Shown here piece by piece: positions 1 through 11,484 of a DNA stretch of 64,000 bases. The notes beneath the pieces were generated by a model. That model worked only from the letters and a program-made list of their open reading frames with translations. It had not been told where the DNA came from and ran no database searches. A program made the translations under genes and the position numbers. Source of the stretch: Aegilops tauschii subsp. strangulata. Its lineage: Eukaryota; Streptophyta; Magnoliopsida; Poales; Poaceae. Positions within the stretch are counted from its first letter, which is position 1; every line of letters begins with the position of its first letter. The DNA is taken from NCBI RefSeq assembly GCF_002575655.3, contig NC_053039.3, positions 222,413,622 to 222,477,621 on the forward strand, read 5' to 3'.

Positions 1-96
1 ACACTGTCTCTCTCGAAGCCTATGATCTATACACTTTCTCCCCCTTTGGCAACAAGTTACCAAAAAGCTTGAAAATTCATAGTGCTATACGGCAGT

Positions 97-1663
97 CTAA
101 GCACGATCTTCGGGAGCTCCGGAGTGCGAAGATGGCGTGGAGAGAACAACATCTGTAAAGACTTCAGCTGATGTCGGAGGAACTGGAGGGGTTGCCACTA
201 GAGGGGAAATTGAGGTTGTGGCTGCAGGTGCTGAAGTTGTGGCCCTTGTGTCACTTACTCGCACTGCTGTAGACCTTTGTGCTCTAGGCACCCTCTGATA
301 AGCATCTGTAGTAGATCTACCTCTCCTCTCCTCTACTTCATCTTGGAGTTTCTCAACTACAGTCTGAATCTCTGTGACCTTCAAGTCTAGATCATAAAAC
401 TTAGTCTCAATGATTCTCTCAAGACTCTCCTGGTTTTGAGTCAGGGTGGTTAATCCTTTCTAAATCCTCACTGAGGCCTCAAGCAGATAGCTAAGCTGGT
501 CCTGCTTGGTCTTGAGATTTGAAGCTGAGGCATCTGGAATTTTGGAAGCCTTTTCTGCCTTAGCCTTCTCTCTCTTCTCCTGAGCCTCTACAGAAGTAGG
601 ATACTGTGTTATCCTCAAAATCTGGCCTCAAGTGAAGGTGCTCTCTGTCTAGCAAATATGTGTACGTACCCACCTTGGAATTAATGAGCATCTGAATCTG
701 TGGGGCATATCCACATGATCTTTTCTGGTTAGCTGCAGTCCTCTTAACAGTCTCAACTATCAGGGTCATCACCTTGAACTTTTCTGGCACATTAAACATG
801 TGAAGCAAGTTGATTGAATGCCCTCTGATCATCCTGTCATCTCCAGACTTGGGCAATAAAGTGTGCCTCAGGATTGTGTTGATGGTTGACAACCCTAAAA
901 GAAGATAGTAAACTGAGCCAAACTTGTGTGTGTCCAAGGCATCATCTGGTATCTCCTTGTACATGTGTGCCATGGAGTTGTGGCCTTTCCTAGGCTTAGC
1001 ATACACATCTGTATCATCATCAGCCTCTGCAGGAGCATGGATCATCTCAGCCCACTCAACAATAGAAGATTGGTACATTGTACCCTTTGTCATCTAGACA
1101 ATCTTGGCATCTGGGTGGAAGTGAGCTGTGGAATAGAACTGCATCACCATCTCATCATTCCATTTGGTCAGTTTCTGACCCACAAAAGCATCAACTCCAT
1201 TCATCCTGAAACTTTCATGAACTCCGGTAAAGTGATCTTCATTATCATCAATGTAAGTCCAATCAACCCATCTCATGTCACTGACTATGGGCTTCTTGTC
1301 CAGGAGGACAGTGTCATGGAAGTCCTGTTGTTCCTTACTATGGAACCTGTAGTCCACAATAGTCCTTCTCCTTGTATCATAAGGATCAGTTTGCCTCCAT
1401 AGTCTGAGACCTGCATCTTTCCTTATCTTCATGTTTTTTGCAATGGGATGATTGTCATCATGATAAGGTATCTTGGGCTTGAGCTTTCTGAGCACTTGAG
1501 GCTCATCATCTTCCTGAACTTCAGGCACTGGGGCCTTGTTCTTCTCAGCAGCTGGGATGTTTCTTGTGCTTCTCTTGGGTGCAGATTTCTTAGGAGCTTG
1601 AGCAGAAGACTTGGGAGAGGTCTTGGGCTTGGAAGGAGCAACCCTTGACTTGACTGCATCTCC
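97..1663 (-). pseudogene. C-terminal part of a transposon-associated ORF, split by the CACTA insertion
   Basis: This is the downstream part of a protein gene whose start lies at 41300, beyond the 39-kb CACTA insertion. It resembles, from memory, the abundant grass family annotated as 'putative plant transposon protein'; its biochemical role is unknown. Visible are a basic Pro/Lys/Ser-rich stretch, then the conserved body (RKDAGLRLWRQTDPYDTRRR, the WVDWTYIDDNEDHF segment and FGSVYYLLLGLSTINTILRH). A coiled-coil-like tail (TEIQTVVEKLQDEVEERRGR) and a Ser/Thr/Pro-rich end stopping at 97-99 follow. A TAG at 1094-1096 interrupts the frame directly before an ATG at 1091-1093. At least one further frameshift lies between about 560 and 385, because the tail is read in another frame. 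The codon at 1661-1663 (GGA, Gly) is one copy of the target duplication. I am confident that it is a broken repeat-borne gene and less sure of the family name. Confidence 0.75.
1661..1663. repeat. Left TCC target-site duplication of the CACTA
   Basis: TCC immediately precedes the CACTA terminus at 1664. On the minus strand it is the Gly codon GGA of the interrupted ORF. The second copy is at 40797-40799. A 3-bp duplication is diagnostic of CACTA transposons. Confidence 0.85.
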
Positions 1664-2300
1664 CACTACTTCAGGATGCTGCTAACGCGACACTACGATC
1701 AAAGACCTTCGACGAAACTGTGTGCGATGCAATAATCGCAAACGGTGGTGTAAAAAACCCGTCAAAAAAGGTGCAAAACGTTTGCGATGGAGGATGCATC
1801 AAACACAATTCAGATTTTAGTTGCGTGTGCGACGTAGGGCATACAGTTCAGTTCAATTAACTGTTTGCGATGAGGAGGAACAAAAGAAACGGGCAGCCCG
1901 ATGAAGGTGTGTGCGATATACAACATACGGTTCACTCGGATGAACTATTTGTGATTAGGCAACACAAAAGAAATGGTGAGCCAGATCAAGGTGTGTGCGA
2001 TATACGGCATGCGGTTCACTCGGATGAACTGTTTGCGTTGAGACAAGAGAACAAAAACGGTTCAACTGAACAAGATGTGTGTGATACGCGGCAAACAAGT
2101 CTGTAATCGGAAACGCGTGCGAAGACCGATAACAACACAGACGATTACTGCTAACAAGCCGTGTGTGTTGTGAGCAAACGATTGCTGGTATACAATTGTG
2201 ATTGATTGATGAAAACATCACCGATGGGTTCCATTGTTTAGTCCGTGTGCGATGTGATTTTCTTTGTCCGCACAACATCTACACTCTGTCTACAGGACCT
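1664..2300. repeat. CACTA left subterminal repeat region
   Basis: This stretch is full of short degenerate repeats of the form GTGTGCGAT, GTTTGCGATG and AACGGT in both orientations, for example near 1720, 1783, 1864, 1907, 1991 and 2246. Related motifs occur at the right end (40255-40620). In CACTA elements such regions are known to bind the TNPA-type accessory protein; that role is inferred here. No gene is seen. Confidence 0.75.
1861..2106 (+). repeat. 84-bp tandem repeat inside the CACTA left end
   Basis: GTGTGTGCGATATA recurs at 1907 and 1991, and CGGATGAACT at 1937 and 2021, a period of 84 bp. A third, degenerate unit runs to about 2106. Because 84 is divisible by three, the array keeps a 78-codon frame open that reads as a 28-residue repeat. 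I regard that frame as a by-product of the period rather than a gene. Confidence 0.7.
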
Positions 2301-2441
2301 TATCATATATACTTAAAAAGACAGCATTGCATAACCGAATTAAGCATACAATTACACAAGTGACTACACACATAACATTTCCACACACCAAAGTAAGCAA
2401 TTACATGCATACTAAAGTAGGAGAAACGAGGATCTAATCAT

Positions 2442-3160
2442 CTACTTATTGTTGCGACGACGCTCGCCATTGCTCTGCTTCCGGTTGGATCCTTGGCTGT
2501 TTTGGGGAAGGAGGCACTTCCTCATGTCAACGATCCGCCTGTACATGTCATAGCTCGTGTACGCCTCCTTGGCCGCGTACACGACGTGAGCTTTGTCAAG
2601 TTTCTCCATCCAGGCCGAGTGCCAGGCACGCTTGTCCTTGTTGCACGAATCCTTCATGTCTCCGTAGTACGGGTCGATGATGGCCTCGGCAAGGTGAACC
2701 AGTGAGTCCTTCTCATGCTCCTTGCTGCCCCAGATCTTGTATTGGCCCTGGATGTCGACAAGATTCTGGCAGGCGATGCCCGAATTCTCGAGATCCTTTA
2801 CATCATTGGTAATGTCCACCATAGCAAACATGTAGGGGGGCTGTTGACAAACCTCACGAAACACTCGCAAGGCCTTGTGGCCAGATAGTAGTGGTAGACG
2901 AGGACGTGGTGGCGCATGCACATCTGGGTGACGGCGACCTTGGGACGAGATCTGGCACGAGCGCGGGTGTACTCGAGGTCGAACCCGACCACCTTGTACT
3001 TCTCCTCGGCAAGCAACAACTCCATGATGTGGATGGAGTGCTCCACCCAGACCGGGTCGTTGGTGTACACCACCGAGAGGTCCATGCACCTTCTGTGGGT
3101 GTCCACCATGACACGCATTGTGAACTGCTTCTCGTCGTTGGCAGCCGCTCGGAGTGCCAT
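2442..3160 (-). pseudogene. 3'-5' exonuclease (DEDD, WRN/RNase D-like) copy, frameshifted
   Basis: This copy resembles single-domain plant 3'-5' exonucleases of the ribonuclease H-like fold, which remove nucleotides from 3' ends with two metal ions. From the ATG at 3160, exo motif I is VVGFDLEY (Asp61 and Glu63), followed by the strand VAVTQMCMRHHVLVYHY. Exo II is the NDVKDL segment and exo III the YAAKEAYTSYDMY segment, where the usual Asp (YAAxDAY) is Glu. A frameshift falls in a run of six G at 2835-2840. Upstream of it the frame from 3160 is correct, and downstream the frame ending at 2442 is correct. The product would be about 238 residues with a basic, Asn/Arg-rich tail. It lies next to the CACTA left end and its upstream region is cut at 3416 by a retrotransposon. 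It is probably a captured gene. Confidence 0.75.
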
Positions 3161-3410
3161 TGGAGCCGTGCAGGATACCCTCTAAGAATTTCTCGTGGTG
3201 GGTGTGCTTCTTGCAATGATGGGGCGCGATCGAAAGGTTGAAGAGACACAAGGGTTAAATGGCCGCTGTAATAAATGGGGGCCGGCCGGCTTGTAACCGT
3301 CACGTCTTGTCACGGCGTTCATACCGAAGGATTCTATTGCACGCTTGAGAACACCGCACCGCATGCGTGGGCTCGAAGAGGGGCCAAATGTATCATCGGT
3401 GAGCCTATTC

Positions 3411-3415
3411 CCGCG
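3411..3415. repeat. Left CCGCG target-site duplication of the LARD-like element
   Basis: CCGCG directly precedes the LTR start at 3416 and is repeated at 15372-15376 directly after the other LTR, giving the 5-bp duplication expected of LTR retrotransposon insertion. Confidence 0.9.
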
Positions 3416-6400
3416 TGTGACGCCCCCGACTCAATCGTACACTAATCATGCACCCAAACGTGTACGATCAGGATCAGGGACTCACGGGAAGATATCACAA
3501 CACAACTCTAATAACATAAATAAGTCATACAAGCATCATAATACAAGCCAGGGGCCTCGAGGGCTCGTATACAAGTGCTCGATCATAGACGAGTCAGCGG
3601 AAGCAACAATATCGGAGTACAGACATAAGTTAAACAAGCTTGCCTTAAGAAGCCTAGCACAAACTAGGATACTAATCGAAAGAGGCCCAGGCCTCCTACC
3701 TGGGATCCTCCTAAACTACTCTTGGTCGTCGTCAGCAGCCTGCACGTAGTAGTAGGCACCTCCGGTGTAGTAGGAGTCGTCTTCGACGGTGGCGTCTGGC
3801 TCCTGGGCTCCAGCATCTGGTTGTGACAACCAGGTAGAAGGGAAAGGGGGGAAAGAGGGAGAAAAGCAACCGTGAGTACTCATCCAAAGTACTCGCAAGC
3901 AAGGATCTACACTACATATGCATAGGTATTTGTGTAAAGAGGCAATATCAGTGGACTGAACTGTAGAATGCCAGAATAAGAGGGGGATAGCTAGTCCTGT
4001 CGAAGACTACGCTTTTGGCAGCCTCCATCTTGCAGCATGTAGAAGAGAGTAGATGGAATGTTCACCAAGTATCATCGCATAGCATAATCCTAACCCAATG
4101 ATCCTCTCCTCGTCGACCTGTGAGAGAGCAACCACCGGGTGATATCTGGCACTTGGAAGGGTGTGTTTTATTAAGTATCCGGTTCTAGTTGTCATAAGGT
4201 CAAGGCACAACTCCGGGTCGTCCTTTTACCGAGGGACATGGCTATTCAAATAGATAAACTTCCTTGCAGGGGTGCACCACATTACCCAACAGGCTCGATC
4301 CCATTTGGCCAGACACACTTTCCTGGGTCATGCCCGGCCTCGGAAGATCAACACGTCGCAGCCCTACCTGGGCACAACAGAGAGGTCAGCATGCCGGTCT
4401 AAATCCTATGGCGCAAGGGTCTGGGCCCATCGCCATTGCACGCCTGCACGTTGCGACGGCGGCCGAAAGCAGACCTAGCCCCCTTAATACAAGCGCAGGC
4501 TTACGGTCCAATCCGGCGCGCGCCGCTCAGTCGCTGACGTCAAGAAGGCTTCGGCTGATACCACGACGTCGAGTGCCCATAACTGTTCCCGCGTAGTTGG
4601 TTAGTGCGTATAGGCCAGTGGCCAGACTCAGATCAAATACCAAGATCTCCTTAAGCGTGTTATTTTGAAGTAACTGCGAACGCCGACCAGGGCCAGGCCC
4701 ACCTCTCTCCTAGGTGGTCTCAACCCGTCTTGTCGCTCCGCCACAGTAACAGTCGGGGGCCGTCGGGAACCCAGGCCCACCTTTAACGGGATGGAGCCAC
4801 CTGCCTCTTCAGCCCCCATCTCTGAACAGTATCATAAGTAATGTAACAGTTTAGAGTATATAGCATATGCCCGTGATCATCTCCCGAAGTGATCACGGCC
4901 CAGTAGTATAGCATGGTAGACGGACAAGAGTGTAGGGCCACTGATGGAATACTAGCATCCTATAGTAATCATTTAGGATTGCAGGTAAGGGTTACAACTG
5001 TAGCAACAATGACAGGCTATGCAGCAGAATAGGATTAACCGAAAGCAGTAACATGCTACACTACTCTAATGCAAGAAGTAGAGAGAAGGAATAGGCGATA
5101 TCTGGTGATCAAATGGGGGGGGCTTGCCTAGAAGCTCAGCTGAGAAGGAGGGGTCGTCAACACCGTAGTCATACTGGGTAGCAGCGGCGTCGGTCTCGGT
5201 GTCTACCGAGAGAAGAGGGGGAAGAAACAATAAATATAATGCAAACATATGCATGACGATGCATGACATGACAACGAGCGGTGCTAGACGTGCCCTAACG
5301 CGGTAGGAGGTGATACCGGCGAAGGGGGGAAACATTCGGGAAAGTATCCCCGGTGTTTTGCGTTTTTCGGACAGATGAACCGGAGGGGGAAAGTTGCGAG
5401 TTCGATATGCTAGGGATGTGTGGCGGATGAACGGGCTGCGTATCCGGATTCGTCTCGTCGTTCTGAGCAACTTTCATGTACAAAGTTTTTCCATCCGAGC
5501 TACGGTTTATTTTATATTAATTTTAAAAGATTTAATCATTTTTAGAATTTATTTAATTATTTTAATCCAACATTATCCAGAATAGTGCTTGCTGACGTCA
5601 GCAGTCAACTGTGACCGTTGACTGGTTAAGCTGACGTGTGGGTCCCACATGTCATAGGCTGAAGACTAACTATTTGTTAACATTTAATTAGTAGGTTAAT
5701 TAGAGTTAATTAGCTAACTAAACAGTGTCAATTAATTAATTCTTTTAATTAATTTTTTTAACAAACGTTCTGGGGCGCGAGGCCTACTTGTCATAGGCCC
5801 ATGGCCTTAACGGGCGCTGGGTGCATGGGTGCCGGGCAGCGGGCGCACGGGCGCCAGCCGGAATGAGCGCCCGCCCAGGCCAACAGGGGGGAAACGGCGA
5901 GGCGGCGCCGGCCACCCCAACGGGCGGCCGCAGCTGCAGGGGAAGGAAGGGGGCCATGGCGCGGCCCGGCCTGTGTGGGCGAGGCGCCCGGGCGGTGGCC
6001 GCTGCGACCTGCGACGGGCAGGGCTGGCGGGGGCGGCCGGGCACGGACGGCACCGAGCACTAGCGGGAGTGCCGCGGACGGAAGCAGGTGCGACGGTGGC
6101 GGCAATTCACGCGCGGGCACGCGCATGTATGTAGGGGCGCGGGAGGGTTGGCCTGGACGCGTCCCAGGCAGGAGCGACACGCGCGGGGGTAGGACCGGGG
6201 CGCAGCAGGGATGTGGGCACGACGGCCGGAGGTGGAGGGGCGCGCGCGGGCGTGGAGCCGGAGTGCTGTCAGCGGGCGGCTATGGCAGCGGTGAGCGCAA
6301 GGCGGCGGACGCGCGCGGGCAGCAGGAGTAGCAGCAGCGGAACCGGGGCGCGGCGACGGCAGCGCAGCAGCAGGGCGTGGGCGCGCGCCATCGAGCCGTG

Positions 6401-7292
6401 GCGCGGGCGCGGTGAGCGCGTCACCGGGGAGCAAGGGGCGGCCACGCGCGCGAGCAGCGGCGGCGCGTCAGCGCGTGCACGTACGTGCGCACGGGGACAG
6501 GGAAGAGGAGGAGAGGGGGGCCTCACGGGGGGGGATCGTAGGGAAAATGGCAGTGGGGCGCGATGTGGAGGTCGGAGACGCCCTACGCAGGGGAGGCAGG
6601 CCAGTGGGGAGGTCCGGCGAGGTCCTCGGGCGGCGGCAACGGTCGATCCGGGCGGCGGCGGTGTCGAGCGCCCCGATCCAGTTCTGGATCGGGGGAAGGG
6701 GAGGGGAGAGCGACGTGGGGGAAGTGGGGAGTGGGCTAGGGTTTGACCGGGTGGAGTGGGGGTTATGGGGAGTGGGGGGGTGGCCGGTTGGGCCGGCCTA
6801 GTGGGCCGAAGCCCAGTGGGGGTTTTCCTTTTTCTTTTCTTGTTCTTTTGTTTTCTGTTTTCTTTTCTTTACTTATTTCCTTTTCTGTTTTAATTCATTA
6901 CAAAACAAAACTAGTTTTAAAATACAAGAATTGCATCTAAAAAACTATTATAATTTAGGCTACTATCACCTTTAGTTTGATAGGCAAATAAGTTAGTCTG
7001 TATTTGTTTAATATTGTAAAATCATTTAAATATTTGTTTTAGCCACTATTTTATTTACTAGAGTGCATTTAAACATTTTATTTAAATATGGGTTCTTCAC
7101 CATAACTACCTATGCAACATTTGTCACAACCCGAACATTTTAGTTTTAACATTTGAAAACTTTTGTTGTTTGCCTTGAATTTGAATTTGAATTTGAATCG
7201 GTTCCTAATCAACGCGAGTTTAACAATAGTAACCGAGGTGTTGTGGCATCATTACGAGGGGGTTTCTGTAGCTTAATTACCCGGGCGTCACA
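3416..7292 (-). repeat. 3' LTR of the LARD-like element
   Basis: This is the downstream LTR in element sense, aligned to 11485-15371 along its whole length. It contains a strongly GC-rich segment (about 5780-6800) followed by an AT-rich one (6830-7130) and a short TTGAAT repeat near 7175-7200. ORFs of 80-177 codons in the GC-rich part occur on both strands and in several frames, and shift at indels between the two LTRs. They are composition shadows. Confidence 0.9.
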
Positions 7293-10200
7293 ATTCTCCT
7301 CCACTACAAGAAATCCCGTCCCGAGATTTAAGACGGGTGTAAGGGGGGAAGTTCTGGTTACGAAAGTCTAACGGATCTTCTCGTCTTTGGTTGCTCTCCT
7401 CGAAGAGGTCGATCCATAGCATTGATGTCTTCACTCCTATGCCTCAATGCATCATGACGAAATTGTTGTCCTTCCTTCAGGATCTTCACCGGACTTACGA
7501 AAGGATAAGAGGGGGGAAACTCTATAAGGCCGGATTCTAACAAAATTGATCCTCGGACGGTTAACTCAGGGGGAGAAGCATAAGTATCTCTCGAATTGAA
7601 ACTTAAGAAGTTATCGAGAGCAAAGTAAGAAGGTACCATGAGAAGTTTCAAACGGATAGGCAATCGTTCGATGTCTAAAACAACATGCGAAAGGGTCCAG
7701 AGCAACGAGATTGAGTATTGCGTCTGTTACCAGAATAGATCACTTGGGACGGTGGCCCGTGAATTACATACGAGGCCACGCGCGAGGAATAACTTTGGGA
7801 ACAGGGGGTGTACAGGAGAGTCAGGTTTCGATCTTGTGGAACTATGGGTCATGGGCCCACCATGTGGTTTAAAGTAGAAAGGGGGCTGACATCTTGCACA
7901 GTCGCAATAGCAAGGCCTGTCAGAGGGTAGCCTGTCAGTTATGTCGGCAACAACATCGATACCAAGGGCGAGGGACGAAGAGAACCATTTTCCTGCTCGT
8001 TGAACGAGGGCCAATAGGCAAGGTTCTCGTCCATCGGTGGCTATGGAAATGTCATCAACAACAGTAACAGGGTCTTACTGACCGCGTGGTACAACAAGGT
8101 GCTTACCTAAGCAGGGAATTATCACTGCTCAGTTAAATCGGATTACAAGAAAGGTTAAACAAAACAATGGAAAGGTAATATGATTATCAGATTAAACGGA
8201 ACAATGGAAAGAAAAAAATGTGTTTAAACACATATTTCAGGGGTATATCCTTCCCAAGGACAAGCAAAGCATGATTCTGTGGCAGGATATAATGTAGAAA
8301 ACCCTTTAGGTAAGGGGAGAGAAATTTCATGACATTAGCCATACAACGGTGTTTGGATAATTGAGCAAGAAACATTTAGCATTGGGCTTCAAATGTTCTT
8401 GTTGACAATCGGAGTACCATAGACATGCTTCGAGATAGCATTGACATGGTCATCAGGTGAAGATCAAACTTTGGAAACACAAAGGATTCATCGGAAACAA
8501 CTTATAGGATAAGTCTTACAATTTCCTCATGGAAGAATGGATAGCCTTGCTGAAAAGGATTCTATAACAATAGGGCCTCCAGCCAGGTGTGCTAGGCACG
8601 ACATCACCTTACCGGTTCACATAAAGACCATTATTATAACACTTGGAAATATGTTCCAACCATCATATCTGACCGAGATTCAGATCTGATTGGTGTCAGG
8701 ATACCTCAAACTCAAGATGCTCGAGGAGAAAAAGGTGTGACACAAATTGATGAGATGACATCGAAGTTCTCAGGAAATGAACTCGGGAAGCGATTTCCGA
8801 AACAAGAGTTCATCAGTAAACCAACGAGAGGGTGAGGAGGTGGCTGATGGAATCAATGACAATTGATCGAGGTTTCCAAAAAGATGGATTTCCACAATTA
8901 TGTGAACAAGGAGATAACAATTGTCAAATCAAATGATATAATGATGTATGCTCGAGGAAAGCATACACAACTGATAATTGGTTGAAAAGGTGCACCCGAG
9001 ATATGGGCTTAGGTAGCATCACCGATGTTAGAATGGTGATTCTATAACCGATGGTCTAAGAATGGAATGTCGACCATTAACTTCACAGCAATAAGGTTGC
9101 TAGAAGGGCAGAATCCAAACAGCACAGTCCACCTGTTGGTATCCTGGTTAGAATCAACACGGGAACCTGGAAATGAATGGAGATGGCGAGAAGTATTACT
9201 TTATCAAGAATTCTCAAGAGGTGGAGCAATCCTCACAACATCTTTGACATAAAAGACAGTAATACTTCAAGACAGAACAGAACATAAGCTAGATAGCAAG
9301 GAGCTCCATAACATAATCAAGTTTGAATTGGAGGGAGGGCAATAACGTTGTCGATGATAACACAAACCATCGAGAGGCAAGGATGGTATTTCTCATCATG
9401 AATTCAATTGATATCCTGGAAGAACCCAGCATGTTGATGATGATCACGACACATTTGTCGAGAGATTCCATGAAGATGTAATCGATCGGCGATGACATCA
9501 AGTCAAAGGTATGATGAAGCAAAAGGTTATTGGAACCATGGGTATGACACACACTCGGAGTCAAGCTTGATGTTCAAGGCTAATTGACAAGACAAGGAAG
9601 ATCGACGTAAGCTTGGCTCATCGTCAAAAGTTGTGCTCCGGGAATAAGGACCAGGTAGCACAGTTAAAATTTAGCACGATAATGATGTAGCTGATCAGGC
9701 TTGGGATGAATTGAAGGATTATTAAACTCGTAAGCAACGAAAATTACTTCGAGTTATTGAATCAGAGTGCGGACTCGATTCACTATTTGGTGTTCTCGGT
9801 TGACGACAACCCAGAACCCAGGAAAATTGGAATTGGTGAGAAATAACAGTTCATGAAGAAACCATAAGAAGTTATGCAGTTCCACGATAATCTCGAGATA
9901 CCAGAGTGTAATACTCGACGAAAGATCAAAGTATTGGTTTGACTGGGGTATTGCTCTGCAGAAGACAAGTGCTTAAACTTGCACGAGAAATGGTATTTAA
10001 AGGAGAACATGGCCGGAACCACAATTGCAAAAGGCCAGATCCCATATATAAGATGAACTTATAAAAGTAATATTTAATTGAAGAGAAGTTTTAATGATAA
10101 GACTTACATCGTGTCCATGGGCATGAACACAAAGTTCAAGGTCGAGTCCCACTTCTTCAATGCATAATCTTTGATTCACTTCTCACGTTCGAGGAAGCTG

Positions 10201-11484
10201 TACTGTTGAAATTTTATCTGGCAAAATACCAGAAGAGTATGACTTGTGAAAACTTTCGAGTTCACACATATTAAGGAAGGCATAGGTTCAACCCATCGGG
10301 GCATTGTGGAAACATATACCACAAGCTTCAATAGTAAATATCACCAGCTCGAAAGCAGAGCATGGTTGGCCAAATCAAGGAATAGGATTTACCAATGGCA
10401 TTATGTATCAGGGAAAGAACTTCCAAAGTGATTGAATATGAAGGACGTTGTCGGATAAAATCCAACAAGGATCCGATGGTCCTCAAGGGATCTGATGTAA
10501 GCATCGGTACTCAACCAGAGGATGAAACAATGCAAAGGCATTGGATTATAGAAACAACTAACTAATTCAAAGCTCAAATGCAAAGCAATTGTGATTTCCA
10601 AATCAAGGGATCAGAAGCAAAGGCTCTGATTAAGGATTGATAAGTCGAGTAGGCTTAGGGGAACAATCAATGGCAATTTGATGGGTCGAGAACTAGCTCA
10701 TGTCAGGAGTGACGTCTGAGCCGAAGGGAAGAATTCTAATTGCTTGATGATTGCGAGCATTCGCAAGCATATGAAATTAATGTACTCAAAATAACTGACA
10801 AAGGGTGCCAATAAGATTACTAGACTTATGGGATTAACCATAATTCAAGCAAGCAAGAATTTCAAGAGCAATAGCCTGTTGAGGATTTTTGTAAGATCAA
10901 ATAGTATTTCGAAGAATTTTATGAAACACATGAACAACTGGGGATGAACGAATCCTCCATAAGTGTGAGGTATTATCCGTAGGGGTATTCACGCGGCAAA
11001 GAATTGCAAAGCAGTAAGCTCAAAGGATTCTTGGAACAACGGAGAGCAGTTCGTTGCACCTTGTAATAACAAGATCAATGGGATTGAATGTAAGAATGGC
11101 AGATGTATGCAGTTATCCATAAGGATATAACAGTGGTAGGGAATTTGCAAAAGCGATGGGCACAAGTGTCCCGGGAGAACATCGTAGAGTATCTCTGAAA
11201 CCTTCTGGCGCAGTAGGCGATCATTTGTGATAAGGGGCTCTCCGGGAGAAAGTAGTTACGAGAACCTAGAGTCAGATTTAGTAAAATCATTTAACCCGAA
11301 TAGAGGAGAGATTAGAGTCCCAGAGTATAGTTCGAGGAATAAAAGATCCTAATTCCACCCAATGGCGACGTGGGTCCATAAGACACACAACCATGTTAGT
11401 AAAAGTTTTGCAATGTCTAGACTCGACTTCGGCCAAGGAGTGTGGAAGGGGGATTCCTACAGGCAGTTGGCTCTGATACCAACT
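7293..11484 (-). other. Internal region of the LARD-like element, no gene seen
   Basis: This is about 4.2 kb between the LTRs. The longest minus-strand frame here (7358-7705) reads 115 codons and includes the segment SRDTYASPPELTVRGSIL, but has no domain I recognise. No CCHC finger, DTG/DSG protease, YVDD or integrase motif is present on either strand. Its function is presumably packaging and priming in cis. Confidence 0.7.
11469..11481 (-). other. Primer binding site (initiator tRNA-Met) of the LARD-like element
   Basis: The minus strand reads TGGTATCAGAGCC three bases inside the LTR that ends at 11485. This complements the 3' end of plant initiator tRNA-Met and fixes the orientation of the element. 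Confidence 0.85.

Noticed and set aside
1870..2106. 78-codon ORF with a 28-residue repeat
   Set aside because: Explained by an 84-bp tandem repeat of CACTA subterminal motifs.
5784..6801. Many overlapping ORFs of 80-177 codons on both strands, with counterparts at 13850-14890
   Set aside because: They lie in the GC-rich part of an LTR, shift frame between the two LTR copies and show only Arg/Gly/Ala/Pro-rich text without domains.
11469..11481. tRNA-Met-like sequence considered as a tRNA gene (also at 45885)
   Set aside because: Only the short primer complement is present, next to an LTR. There is no cloverleaf.
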